In this document: piece by piece, positions 47,145 through 61,200 of the stretch | Numbering within the stretch: the stretch's first letter is position 1 | Layout of the letters: each line of letters begins with the position of its first letter | DNA from: Bugulina stolonifera | Lineage: Eukaryota > Bryozoa > Gymnolaemata > Cheilostomatida > Bugulidae | Direction of reading: 5' to 3' | Assembly (NCBI GenBank): GCA_935421135.1 | Contig: OW285187.1 | Coordinates: forward strand, 12,673,929 to 12,737,928 | Length of the DNA stretch: 64,000 nucleotides | Made by a program: the position numbers and the translations under genes | The notes under the pieces: generated by a model | What the model was told of the DNA's origin: nothing | Seen by the model: only the letters and a program-made list of their open reading frames with translations | Database searches by the model: none

Positions 47145-50100
47145 TTATAAATGCCTTGATAATCTTAGGTTCTGCCTCCTTCTCTCACGGCGTCTTAAAC
47201 GGGCAATTCTACGACTATTAGAATTACTATTGTTATTTGATGGTGGGGCAACTACTTCTGCAGTTTGAGCAGGTCTATCCTGACTAGTGTCTGCTGCTGC
47301 CGAGTCGGCTGTATTGACTACCATTGCATTGACCTCTTCAGGTCTGGTCTTACTCTTATCAGATACAGAAGTATGGTTTGATGGGACTTGCGTCGGAGCT
47401 ACAGATTCTGCACTATGAATATCAACTAGTTTGTACATAGCATGAAAACCTTTCCAATTAACCGTATCATCAGAGCGAAACTTTAGTAGAAGTTCATTAC
47501 TAGTTGAGACAAATGGTGAAGGTTTTGTAGTACCACAGAATCGACCAATCCTATCAGATAACTCTTCTATGCCATCGTACACCTCTATGTAGTCATATCT
47601 AAAATATTCAGATAGAAAAGATTGTACTTATCATATTATTACGTAATAAAAGAATACAACTGTATAGATGGAGTTAACTTCTACTCAAACTGACACGGCA
47701 TACGTTGCGTTTGCTGGATCCACTAAATTGTTTATTAGAGAACAAATATCTACTACCAGAGGAATTCCTGATATACTACATACATGCCTACTAAGCTGTA
47801 CCAGTAACATACAATGTAATAACATTAACATTCTTAAGAGTTGTCTTACCCACAATCTGTTTCGGCCTCTATAGCGAACGCAATAAATTCTAGACGAACT
47901 AGTTTATTACTTGGAGCATGAATACGCCAGTCGCAGTCTTCTGTGGTGTCATAGGGCTGGTCACCATATTTAGCATGAGAGTAGATATACTGTCGCTCTT
48001 CAGTAGCTATAAGTCGACCACCACAAGCTGAAACATACACACATACATGTAGGCTGGCAACAGGACGACACATTCTTTGCTGATAATTTTCGTGTTGAAA
48101 ATCCACACTACATGTGCTGTCTACATGAATATGGATATAATATGGATTGATCCACTCTGATTATTATCACATTATGATCATATGCATGTATATTGTACGA
48201 TTTTTTGCAATAATAGGGGCATTCTCTTAGTGCTATCCAGCTAAATAAGCCACACAAACAAGTTAATAGTTATTATTTTCTAATTACGCCACCAGACGTC
48301 TACCACCCAACTAATATCTTTGTGTTTTGAGAACAAAATTGACTCCATAATTATAAATGTTCATATTATGGAGTAAATTCAGTACAGTAAAAATAATTTA
48401 GTGAAAAACAAATCAGTTTCCACAAAGAAATCAATGTCAGATTATACAGTTTTACACCACAATTACAGCGTAGTTGTCAACTTTTGGGTATAAATTTAGA
48501 CCACAAAAAACACATTTGTCTGCGACAATTACCTCAGTTAATCAATCCTAACCAAAAGGTTAATAAACTACTGGACACTCACTGGTCAACATTGTGGCAC
48601 CCTGTATAGTGTTAATATACGTCTTGACTTCTATCCCAAACCCTTTATAGTTTATACACAGCATAGTATTTTTATCAATACAACCAAAGAAAAAGAGTTG
48701 ACTTTATCATACTGGAGATTACTGACAAGGTATTTTTATACACAAATAGGCTACTTTATAGTTTATAACATAAAATATTTTAAAATCTAAAGTGTTGAAA
48801 TATTCTGATATCTGACAGTTTTACCAGCAACTTCCAGGTTTTATGTAATGAAGAGTAGATAACTCCAATTTAGTAACCTATTCTCACAGGTACCCTAACA
48901 CACCTAGTAATGACGGCGCGCATACAAATTTACATTGTAGATCACAGATGTGTGTTTTGCTAATATGCATACCACAGATCAATGCACATTCACGTACAAC
49001 ATCCAGCTTTAAAAAATGCTGCTCATCAATAACATTACTGGGTTTTCCTGACACAAAGAGTTTAATAGTCTTTTCTCTAAACTCAAAGTCTAATTGTGAC
49101 CTTAGTGACTGTCATTGCAAACACTAACCTGTAGAATATCTTGCTCTAAACCCTCTTCTCTGTACAGAAGCATCAGAGAAGAACTCCATATACATTTGGT
49201 TGGAACTAGCAGTGATAGGTTTCGGTTTCCTACTCCCACAGAATTTACCAAGAGTGAGTGCGCTCTTGTTGGCTCCATCATATATTTCTACATTGTCATA
49301 TGAGCAGTCCTGGTGTGGCTCCAGTTCAAATTCTTCAAATGTCTAAAACGGTCAACAGTTATTATGATATTGTATACATTAGCGAAAGTGACAAATATTA
49401 TTATTATGTATACATAATCTTATTGTACTCAGGCACATGTACATGACATGTATGAAAGTGACAAATTATGTTGTTTATACACAATATTAGTGTACGAAGA
49501 TGCATGTAGAATACAATCATGTAAAATTATATATTATAATAATATGCATATTCAAGGGAATCAACATATTGTTTACATTGACTGTCTGTTATTAATTACT
49601 ATATGAGTTGTAAACCCTGAGAAAATGGAGATACACATGTAAACTGCTCCATAAAAAACTGCTGTCAAACTATCCACAATTATGTCGAGCTCCACCAGAT
49701 TATGGTGGGGTGGAACTGAGTGTGATTCATCAGTGTGTGTAGATTGATACGTGATTCTTGCGTTAACAACTCACCAGAATGACTTTGTGTCCAGGGGTTG
49801 TGAGGAAATGCCACACACAGCTCTGTCTGCTGGGGTATGACTCTGGAAAATTAGGGCTACGGATGGAACCACCAGTTCCTGTAACCTCATGCTTACATCC
49901 GCCTTCCTTACAATCGTGTCCGTTCTCATGTAGAGTGAATCCACTGTGACAAGAGCACACATACGAGCCGATCGTATTTTTACACACATGTTGACATCCA
50001 CCATTGTTTGATACACATTCGTCTTTGTCTACAACCATTCCATGATATTTAATGTAATTGTCACCAAATTTTACATGTATATGAGCTATTACAAATGTAA

Positions 50101-53100
50101 TCAAAACGAGCCTGTTTTTGTAAAGGGGTGTGGCTCAATAAATTAAGGATCAAAACTTGTATGCTAACAAACATTCATTAGTTAGTAATTATAATTATAA
50201 GACAGTAATAATAATATACATTTAGCTATTGCTTTAAAGAGAAGGTAACTCTCAAAAACTACAGAACTTCCTACCTGTAAAGAAGTAGGCTTCGAAGCCA
50301 GTTCTCTGGACAGTGTTGTCGGAAGTGAACTCTACGAGTAGAGTATTACCATGGGAAGTGATGGGGGAGGGTCTCTTTGTACCACAGAACACTCCAAGTG
50401 TATCTGCATCCTCACCCACATCCTTCTTTATCTTTACACTGTCATACTCACAGTCATGCTGTTAATAAAATAATTTAAAAAACTTATTTATTACCAAAAC
50501 CAAAGTATATTTATGACTAATTTACATGTAAATGTCTTAATCGCATCAGCTCCAAATGAATGCGTATCAAACAACGATGGATTCACTGGTAGACAGGTAC
50601 AATAGTTTTATGATGGGCAAATTTCATTTCAACGTTTAAATTGAAAGCCAAGTTCAAGACATCACTTTATGAGTAATACATGTAGGAATAGACTCACGTT
50701 ATTTCCTTCCAGGTCAAAGTAGGTAAAATTGAGAGTGATCCTGTAGTCTATAGGTGCGACTATCTGCCAGATACACTTTTTATTCATGGGATAAGTAGAG
50801 GGAAAAGATGGAGACTTGAGTGTGCCGTTCATAGCTTTCAGATATCCACCACATGCATCTACATGTACATGTGTATTGTTAGCATACAAGTGCATACATA
50901 TATACAGACAGGTATATGCGCAGCGTTCAACGTCACATATATATGTATATTATTTGGTAATTCGTAATTTAAAATTAGCCATTATATAAACACAAGTTAG
51001 ATTACATGAGGGAGGCATACATTTGACCAAAAATAATATCCTTGACAAACCTTATGTTTTAAATATAACTATACCTTCACATTTCTTGCCATCGGAATGC
51101 AGCTCATAGCCAATACGACATTCACATCTATAGGAGCCGAGGGTGTTTATACATATGTGCTGACAGCCATGGTCAGCGCTCTTACATTCATCATACTCTA
51201 TAAATAGGCAGCAACATGTATTGGTATTGCATAATATGCAACTCAGCCAACATCCAGCAAATCACTTTGTAATGGGCATTCTTCTCTGCACACATTTCTA
51301 TTTTAATATTCACATATGTCATTGTACTGCTAAAACTAATAGAGCTGTCATATCCAATTACATGAATGATAAAATAATAGGTGTGTTACTTAAAATACTC
51401 GCCTCCAGTCTAAGGGTGAGAGAAAGAAGGGCCAAGTGCCTGTGAACTGAATATGTTAATTTTGTCTTTCTGGTAATTATCCAATTTTACTTGTCAGAAT
51501 AAAATTGACAGATAAAATATGCGTATCAGCATAATAATATCAGTCATCCTTCACCCATGAGCTGGGGTGAGTCTGATCACTATTTACACAGTCAAGATAC
51601 TACTAGAGCATTACATAAATGGGCTATATTCATTGCAACTATCTATGCTAGTACTGGTTATATATAATAGATCTGTTGTATTAATCATAATTATATTATA
51701 GAGATTCACTTCATGATTGTGAACTATTTGGTAGGTGTTATCTACTCATGATTTATTAGTATGCATGGATAGATAACTCTTGCATAAAGTATGAGTGATC
51801 TGAATATGGAAGCCAACTATACCTTTGCACCAACAGTAGAGAAATTAAATTTGACAAGACCATATTATATTATGTAGTTCATGTAGTATTTAGCAATGGT
51901 TATTACCTTTAAGAAATTTGGCAGCAAACCCAGGTTTCTGAACAGATCCATCTGATTTGAATCTAACCCAAAGCTTGTTGCTTGTAGATTTGACTCCTTG
52001 CGGTATCTTGTAGCCACAATGCTTTCCAATGACGGGGGAGTCTTCCTCGTGCCCATCTCTGAACTCCAGGTAGTCATACACACAGCTATCATGGTTCTCA
52101 ATCTACAATAGCAAAACATACTCTGGATGAATCGAAAAATTGACAATTAAGTTATGCCGTCTTCAAGTAGACATGAATATAAATTAATCTTATTGTTTAT
52201 TATAATATTATCTGATAACTACCTCATGATGAAATTTGTTTATTGCAACCTGTTGTAGTCAAACACATTTCTACAGGCATGTTCATGAACTCTCTTACAG
52301 TTCACATGTTATTTACTGTTACACTACTAAGGTATCAGAGAATAGAAGGCTTTAAAAGCTACGAGAGTTGACAGTGCAGATAGATTGATTTGCATTATTG
52401 GTAAACTCATTGTTCTTATTTTAGAGAGACATTAATTTTAGCAAAATTTCCATTGAGTTAGAATGAGTTTGCAATTTTTAAGTAATAACTTGCAATGTGC
52501 TATTCAACATGTTCATGAAAGGAATTTCTCTACATAGCCTACCTCAAATGATTGAAACTCAACAGCAACAGTAAATGTCTCAGGAACTTCTATTTTCCAG
52601 ATACAGTCTTTATTTGGTCTGTAATCATCAGGGTAGTTAGGGCTCGAGAAGAAACCTTGGTCTTTCTGTATTAATCCTCCACATACAGCTAAAGAATACA
52701 CAACATAAAGCTTATACCTATAACAATACACCTTACTAAGATAAGTTGTATCAAAACGCTTTACCGAGATAAGTCGTGTGACTTAGCTGCAAAATTCAGA
52801 TTAGCATTAGGATACTTCATGATAATGATTAAAATAACAGTTTTAATTCAAATTAATTAATTATTACAAAAGCGATTCCTAATCAGTTGGTAATTCTTGT
52901 TACGTAACTTCTATGATAACAAGGATTAGGATTAAGTATGTATAAGCCTCACCAAAACACACTAGGTTGTGGTACATTCAATATAGTTTAATCTGAACAA
53001 GTAGGTTACATTTACACCTGTGACGTTAGCAGTAAATAATCAGTAAGTATAAAGTCACAGAGATGTAACAGAACGTACCTTCATATTGAGCAGAGAAAGA

Positions 53101-56100
53101 TGTCAACACAGATGCGGCCGACTTGTATTCAATCCACATACGGCTCTCTGATGATACAAGAGTTGAAGGAATGTTGCCTGCACCTCCACAATATCGTCCT
53201 AGCGAACATTGTCAAGCATAGGAGATGTGTTAGTTGTGAATTAGATGTACTGTATATAACATTTACTTTCATACAAGCATGTACATGTAAGGTAGTATAA
53301 ACTGGGAAAGTATCAAGAGAACCAGAGTTACACAAGTTACTCTCTGATTCAGATTCAGAAGCTACACATGGTGGCAGGTAGCAGCAGGTGCTTGGTTGGG
53401 ACTTACCTATAAGACTGCTGAGTGCATAGTGACCATCACGCACTTCAATATAATTATCGTCACAGTCATCAGTAAGAGGCATGTTGAGTGAGGTAATGTT
53501 AAGATATATCTTCTCTCCATGAGTCGCAGAGATTCTCCACTGGCAGCGCTGACTATGCTCAGCTGCAGTAGGAGAAGCAAACTGTCCACTTGGCTCTTGC
53601 AGTGTTCTACCACAACCTGTAGCAACAAGAATGCAACTCAACATGATTATTGCTGTTAAAATTTTTCACAAGAAGGTAGTATTTGTGCAAACACCTAGTT
53701 CTAGACACAAATCTACCTCGGTGAATTTTCGGCAAAAAGGCAGTAAATGGAAGCAACATTTTATGAATAACTAGGAAAAATAATAATATGATGCAACCTA
53801 AAATTCATCATTACCAGCGCATAGAAACATAATTACTAAGAAAAAAACCAATAATTCATCAAAAACTGCATTAATGGAATGTTGGCATGGTGTGGGAATA
53901 AAGAGGTGGCAGGTTAGAAGAAGCCAAGATATGTCATTTATACTCTTCTATTCTTCACCTGTCAGTTTATCTAGTTTATCAAGAGAACAGATGCTATACA
54001 GGTAATTATAAGTCTACATTAAATGTGTCAAGCAAGCGAAGCTGCATTTCTATTTTGTGAGCTCATTTTCATCGACTACATGGTTTAATACCACATAGTA
54101 AAATCCCAGAGTTGACAGCAAAATACTACTAATGTTGATTTATTATGATGAATCATATAGTGCTGTCCATTGGATGTGAAACTAGTAATTAACACAGTTT
54201 CTATTCTTCTAAGGTATAGCTTCATGTAAATGAGTAGCAGTATAATACTAGTTACTTCAGCTGTAATATATCATATATTTTTAAATCCTTTCTTGAGTTC
54301 ATTATTGGTCACCCACATATCAGGATTCAACAATAATAATGCATATGAAACCAATTTCCCAGAATTGACGGATTATAATAAGAAAAACGTCATCAATGGA
54401 TTTTAAACTTTCGTGTTTAACTTATTCCTACATGATGCTCAACTGTAGTGACTAGTAGGTAGATACTACAACATAACAATATTTTATCATAAAGACCCTG
54501 TCCACTCGTGCCATTACAACTATGATACACAGCAGTGAATCCATATACATGACGTATATCTTTAAAACATAAAATTACACATCACTTACTCGTGCAGGAG
54601 TACAGTTTGTTTGCCTGGCGAATATCTCCGGGACTAAGCCGTAGACGTTGACCTATTTCAACAGGGTTACCATTGGGCAATTTCCGTCTCGGAATAATAG
54701 TGTCATCGTATGGTCCTAAAATACATGGGAGTTGTCAGAACCTGCGCGTGTGACTGAAGCTAAAACACTGAAGGAAACCTTAATGAATCCCTTATTCATA
54801 GATTTAATTAGTGTTTGAACAGGCCAATAGTCAACAAAATAGCATTAGAAGGGATTGTTTATAAATGTTAATTCATTTGTTCTATGTACATAAATCATTT
54901 AACAAACAAAGTATAAGGTACATTAGAAAGCCACATGATGTGTCTAAAATGAACTCAGCAAACAAATGTATTGAAGGGTAGTAAGACAATTTGTTTTCTT
55001 AAAAACAATCAAACTATTTAGGTATTCTTTGAACAAGGAGATTAGATAGTAGATCTAACTGTTTACCTACAGCAGTCTACCTACCGATAGAGAAGGTATT
55101 CCTAGCGTAGTGCATTATGGATTCGTAGTCATATTCCTCTCCCAGTGAGTTGACTTCATTCTGAGGCATCTTGTTGAAGTTGTATCCTTGTCCTATAACA
55201 GTAGGGTAGGCTACATATATATGACATCACAATAGTGTCACATGTACGCATTTAATAAATGAACATGTGTTAATATTCAATGAGTATTGAAACACACAAT
55301 ACTGCGCCACCCACAATAACGCTGACAAATTTCTACGATTTCTGTTATGTTATGTAAAGCTACCCAGACACAGAAATATGATAACATATTTATCTTACAA
55401 AACACAACATAGTACATAAGCAAAACGGAGAAAAAATGAAAGATTGAACAGAAATACCTAACCGTGTTATCATAAGAATGGTTTGGCAATATTGGTCTAG
55501 CCGCTGATCCAGGGTGGACTTTGGCAGCAACCCAAAACACCCAATAACTTAAGGGAGGCAGTCAATACCCATGTTCATATTACAGGGTCATATGGTACAG
55601 CAAGATGCACATTAGGTCTGTAAACAGGGCAGCAATTAACTAAAACTAATTGTTACATGTTTCTCCGAAACTGTACCCCATGTGCTACACGTGTCTATAC
55701 ACAATTAAGGGGCGATATGCTCAGGGGTCAGTCAACCCCCCTCAAAAAGAGAATAGCTTCAAATCCTAACACTGTCTTAATATTAGTGATGTTTTATAAC
55801 AAAGTACAAGGTTTTATTTGGCTTATTGCTTTGTTATAACTTATATAAGCAAGAGCAGATGCCTTAGTTCAATAAGGGTGCACTAAATATTACCTTAACT
55901 CAAAAATATTAGTGATCAATAGAAGAGGTGTTCTAGTGCAGAGTGTGTGTGCATTATCTAGCTGTTCAGTCAGCATGTCAGCATATGATATCATATAATA
56001 TCAGCTCTTATCCTTCTATTTATAGACTGATTTTGTGTAATAATTCAATTAGGTGGGTAATTAGTAAAAAAACTATAAGACAGGTAAATACAATGGTTCA

Positions 56101-56302
56101 AAATCAATCAATATTCTACTTACCGTTCATTACATTTTCTGTGACAATATCAATATACTCGTCTCGATCAGGCCTCGTGTGTTCGTGCCAAAAGCCAACT
56201 ACATGACCAAGTTCGTGTACCACTATTCCAAATTTGTCACAGTTTTTACCAATCGATACATCTTGTCTACCCTCTCCACTTTTTCCCACGTAAGAACAGC
56301 AC
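47145..56302 (-). CDS. Tolloid/BMP1-type astacin metalloprotease, 14 exons (5' end missing)
   Basis: Exons 56124-56302, 55085-55192, 54590-54715, 53407-53616, 53079-53198, 52543-52688, 51907-52102, 51075-51197, 50698-50858, 50275-50458, 49775-50028, 49129-49342, 47850-48027, 47145-47598 join in phase to TAA. Order: C-terminal part of astacin (CCSYVG Cys loop, zinc site [12 protein letters not shown], Met-turn SIMHYARN), CUB1, CUB2, EGF, CUB3, EGF, CUB4, CUB5. This is exactly the tolloid/BMP1 architecture. The EGF modules read [14 protein letters not shown] and [14 protein letters not shown], the calcium-binding type. After CUB5 comes a Ser/Thr/Asn-rich stretch and a basic tail ([16 protein letters not shown]). 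The secreted family cleaves procollagens and BMP antagonists. Signal peptide, propeptide and the start of the protease domain are not in the window. They would lie beyond element 2. Confidence 0.92.
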
Positions 56303-56639
56303 CTAGTAAGAATACCACATACTCATTACCATCTACATGTAAACTTTCTCTCCATTTTCATACAAATGTAAATACGAAACAGAACCTTGCATATATATGG
56401 TACATAAACAAGTAGGCCTACATGAGTAGTATAGTCAGTGCACTTCTAGACAGACACGCACTCATTGACCCCTGTTTTCAACCAATCACAAGCCGGTATT
56501 TCCGATTTCAACCAATCACAGAAGAGCACAAAAATTTTGCACACGACCTTGCCAAGGTCACCCCAAAATCCCCCCTTCTGATTGGTCGAAAAAACATTTG
56601 CACACTTGACCCCGAACCCGGCCACGACCCCTTCCCTTC

Positions 56640-56960
56640 CTCCTTCCCACCCTCCTCCCCTCCCCCTCCCCCACCTCCCACTCCTCCCTCCTCCCCGCCA
56701 CCGCCCTCGTCCCGTCCGCGCCACCGCCGTCGCCGCCGCCGCCACCGCCGCCCTCACCACCGCCGCCGCCGCCGCCACCACCACCGCCCTCACCACCGTC
56801 GCCGCCACCGCCGCCGCCGCCACCACCGCCACCACCACCACCGCCGCCACCACCACCACCGCCACCGCCGCCGCCGCCGCCACCACCACCACCACCGCCG
56901 CCGCCGCCGCCGCCGCCATCACCGTCATCACCGCCACCCCTCCTCCGCCGCCGCCCACCC
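56640..56960. repeat. (CCG/CCA)n trinucleotide repeat, subterminal in element 2
   Basis: Long run of CCACCGCCG-type triplets. It produces very long His/Arg-, Ala/Thr- and Gly-rich open frames on both strands, none of which has a real coding signature. The position corresponds to the GC-rich TIR of element 1. Confidence 0.9.
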
Positions 56961-57195
56961 TCCCCACCCCGCAACCCCCACTCACCCGAACGACCAATCG
57001 TTTGAGGCGGTCAAGCCGCGTCCGCCCACGTTGCGTGCGGCGCCGACCGTACACGTGGAGGCGACGCCGGTGCCCCGTATCCACCGGGCCAAGCGACTAG
57101 GCAGCGGCCCGCCGCTTCTCCCGAGCCCTCCACTCGAAAAGCTTGTGATCTAAACGAGCGAATTCGGCTGCGCTTCTTCGCCTATAACTCTCATT

Positions 57196-57266
57196 AGCGA
57201 TAAGAAGAAGTACTACGGAAGGCTTGGTTTCAGCGATAAGAAGAAGTACTACGGAAGGCTTGGTTT
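57196..57266. repeat. 36-bp direct repeat
   Basis: Two adjacent copies of a 36-bp unit beginning AGCGATAAGAAGAAGTACTA. Confidence 0.9.
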
Positions 57267-57359
57267 ATGATGTGCATTGCATTGTTAATAAAGAAATGTG
57301 TAAAGTCTCGGCTATAAATATACTGATGGGAAGAAGGGTTGTTTCTATAATATACATTG

Positions 57360-58130
57360 TATTGACAACAAAGAACCGTGTGCATGTGTTAAGTCAGCAT
57401 ATATATATATAATGCATTAAATAAACTTTTCACAATGGTGACAATAGAATGAATAAAAGATTGTGTACACGTGTTAAAACACAATTGAAAGAATAAAAGA
57501 CACATATTTAAAAGAGTATGTCATATCTGTTATTAGCAAGGAAGTCTGTGTGCATGTGTTAAGACAGTGTATATTATACATTAGATAAAATTTTCACAAT
57601 AGTAGCAATAGAATAAATAAAAGGTTGTGTGCATGTGTTAAGTCAGCATTATGTAATATATTAAATAAACTTTTTACAATAGTAGCAATAGAATAAATAA
57701 AAGATTGAGTGTATGTGTTAAGTCAGCATTATGTAATACATTAAATACACTTTTTACAACACTAGCAATAGAATGAATAAAAAAAAAGCTACATATGTAA
57801 AGGAGTATGTCATAGCTATTGTTAGCAAGAAAAGTCTGTGTACATGTGTTAAGGGCAGCATATATAATACATTAAATAAACTTTTCACAATAGTAGCAAT
57901 AGAATAAATAGAGATTGTGTACACATGTTGAAATATCATTATAATATGATTTAAACACAATTGAAAGAATAAAAGACACATATGTAAAGGAGTATGTCAT
58001 AGCTATTATAGCAAGAGACAGCTGTGTGCATGTGTTAAGTCAGCACATATAATACATTAAACAAACTTTTTACAAAAGTAGCAATAGAATGTATAAAAGG
58101 ATGTGTATAAGTGTTAGAATACCATTATAT
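57360..58130. repeat. Subterminal tandem repeat region of element 2
   Basis: Diverged tandem blocks containing GTGTTAAGTCAGCAT, ACATTAAATAAACTTTTCAC and ATAGTAGCAATAGAATAAAT. Long and short units alternate, roughly 90-250 bp apart. It lies between the GC-rich end and the 3' end of the minus-strand gene, mirroring the 105-bp repeats of element 1. Confidence 0.8.
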
Positions 58131-58259
58131 AATAATTTAAAAAATAATTTAAAAAAATCCTCACTGATTTGATATCACATAAAAGTAAATGCAGAGGGAA
58201 TGAGACACTACAGAGAGAGAGAGTGGGAGAAAGAGAGTGGGAGAAAAAAGAAAAGATGA

Positions 58260-61200
58260 TTAGAGCTTTTCTTCACTGACTCGAAGGTAAGCTTCAGCTT
58301 GTGCTATTACCTCTCTGTGATACCCATTCTTCTTGAGATGAAAAATGGCAGAGCGGTAATACTCAACTGCTCCAGAGAAAAAAGATGGGGGGAGTCTGCT
58401 TCGATCAACTAGTTCACTGACAGTCTCCTCTTCTATGGGGGTAATAGTGGTGGGGGTATTAAGATTGAGTTCAGACGAACAAGAAGGAGATTGCGAGCTA
58501 AGTAGCTCTCTTCCAAAAGAAAGAGAGGGTGAAGCTAAAGAAAAGGAAGAAGTGGTAGTAGTAGAAGTAGTAATAAAAGTAGGTATTGAAAGACTAGTAA
58601 TTGTATTATTAGACCTTCCAAGAGAAAAAGAGGGTGAATCTAAGAAAAAGAGTGGAGCAGGTGAAGAGGTGGGAGTAGAAGTAGGTATCGAAACAGTGGT
58701 AACTGTATCATCAAATCTTTCAGGAGAATGAGAGGGTGAATGTGAAGAAAAGAGTGGGGGAAAAGAAGCAGTAGAAGGAGTGGTAGTAATGGTAGTAGTA
58801 ATAGTAGTAGTTGTAAGAGAAGAAGTAGAGGTGGTAATGTCTCCATTAGTAAGAGAGTTACTGATGGAAGAAGCATCTGAATCAAAATGATGGTGAGAAG
58901 GGAGAGGAAATTGTGAAGAGCACACCCCAGACTTTACAGATCTTTCAGGAGAATGAGAGGGTGAATGTGAAGAAAAGAGTGGAGGAAAAGAAGTAGTAGA
59001 AGGAGTAGTAGTAATAGTAGTAGTTGTAAGAGAAGAAGTAGAGATGGAAATGTCTCCATTAGTAAGAGAGTTACTGATGGAAGAAGCATCTGAATCAAAA
59101 TGATGGTGAGAAGGGAGAGGAAATTGTGAAGAGCACACCCCAGACTTTAAAGAGAATGGAGTAGTAGACATCCCCTTAAAGAAGGGAGGGTATACTACCC
59201 CACCAACAGTTGTTGGAGTGTATGCGGGGATGAGTATTTTGGAAGGTGGAGAGTGACCAGTGACCCTTTGCAAAAAGGATATGGTCTTTTTTAGTGAATA
59301 GATATCTGTTAGAAAGCGTGTGTTGAATGAGATGTGTCGGTGACAGGGCTTTCCATCAATATGATGATTAGATGGAAAGTTGTAGTGTCTATTCATCCCC
59401 TCATCATCTACTGTTATGTGATAGCAAAAACAGATTCGGAGCAAAAAATGCTGTTGAATGTGGACACCTCGTCGGTGCCCAACATTCTTATTGCATAAAA
59501 AACAGGGGTCATCCGATTCAAATGGCTTTGTTAGTGACATCTCCAGTCTTCTTTTTGTCTCATCACTAACAAAGACATAGAATCTTAGACCCCCCTTACA
59601 TATCGACTTTGCTCTGAGTCCTAAAAAAGAAAGAAAATAACAAGAATAAGTGAGAGAGAACATATGACTTACTTGTAAATCAGAAAAAAAAAAGATTCTA
59701 AATCTACAAATAGATACTAAATCATTCTTACCTATCTCGAAGCCATCTACTCCCCCACATTGTTCAAATAAAGCAATCTCTTCTTCCCCTAGTTCTGTTT
59801 CTTTTTCATTCTATAATGTAAATAAAATGTGCAGTGACTAATTAACAAACTACATTAACATAGCTATTTGTAATATATGGTTTTTGAAGAATTTGATGAA
59901 AAAACTGGCACTCTAAGTACTAAGCAAGTCTACTAAAGCCTGTCTATTTACTCACATAAAGAGAAATACATCATCAACATAAGAAAACCAGTTGTAATTT
60001 ATGTTATATTTTTTCACATAAGAAAAGAAAAAAAAAAGTGTCTTATTGATAAAAATAATACATAAGAAAGAAAGTGCAATACTTATAATAAAAATATCAC
60101 TAATCTTTAACATCTTAGACATGGTAAGAGACTTATAGAATTAGAGAAAATCATACTATGACTAATTAACATCTGGTTTTAAAAAGGAAGTAGTCTCTTT
60201 TGACATTCTAGACATGGTAAGAGGCTTATAGTATAAAAAAGTACATCATCATTATGTGTAACTAACATGTACTTCTGCAGAAATGTCAGTAATCTCCTTT
60301 GACATCTTAGAAACCCAACACCATAGTGGATTGAAGGTGTAATGCATGTGTGAACAAATAAGATAATAGACTAACCATTTCTGGAGATGGGATTCTTTTC
60401 CTCGAGATTCGTCTTCTGTCTTCCGAGTCGTACGTAATCATATACTTCGTACCTTTTTTTGATGTTTTAATTTTTCTTATATATTTCTTTCTTTGATATT
60501 TAGATGTAGAAGCCTGTAAGTATATGTAGAGTAATAAACATATACCAAAGCATAAGTCAAGTAAACGGAACTACTAATGCAACATAGTTACTAAACAAAG
60601 AAAATAAGAATGAATAAAAATATATAGGAAACATGAGCATAGTGGTAGTGTACAAGTCAAGTATACAAAAATACTAATCCCTATAGTTATTGAGCAAGAG
60701 AATAAGAATACTGATAACAACTACTTTTAGAATGAATAGCATAGGCAAGTTAAATAACAAGTAATAATATATACTAAAGCCTTAACTGTGTGGATAAAAC
60801 CACCAACTCACCATAGTCACTGGGGAATAGAAACAAGAACAGATAAACAGAACATGTGTTAGCAAGAATTAATTTTGAAGTGAATAATCAGTATAAGACA
60901 GAAAAAAAACCAAAAATACCACCCCTTACTTTTTATGTGTTTTTCAACCAATTGAGTCTTTCTGATGGTAAGCTCCTCCCAAACAGAGAGATAAATTACT
61001 CTTGTGTTAGTGCAGATCTATTTATTAGAATTAATCAGTTAGTCTTTTTAGCTTCAAGTTCATCCTAAGTAGTGTAATAAATCACTTTGGTGTAGACCTA
61101 TTTATTAGAATTATTCAGTTAATCTTTTTAGCAACAAGTTCATCCCAAGTAGTGTAATAAATCACTTTAGTGCAGACCTATTCATTAGAATTATCCAGTT

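Noticed and set aside
56422..57153. Long open frames (His/Arg-, Ala/Thr- and Gly-rich) on both strands
   Set aside because: All arise from the CCG/CCA triplet repeat; no ordered domain, overlapping in four frames.
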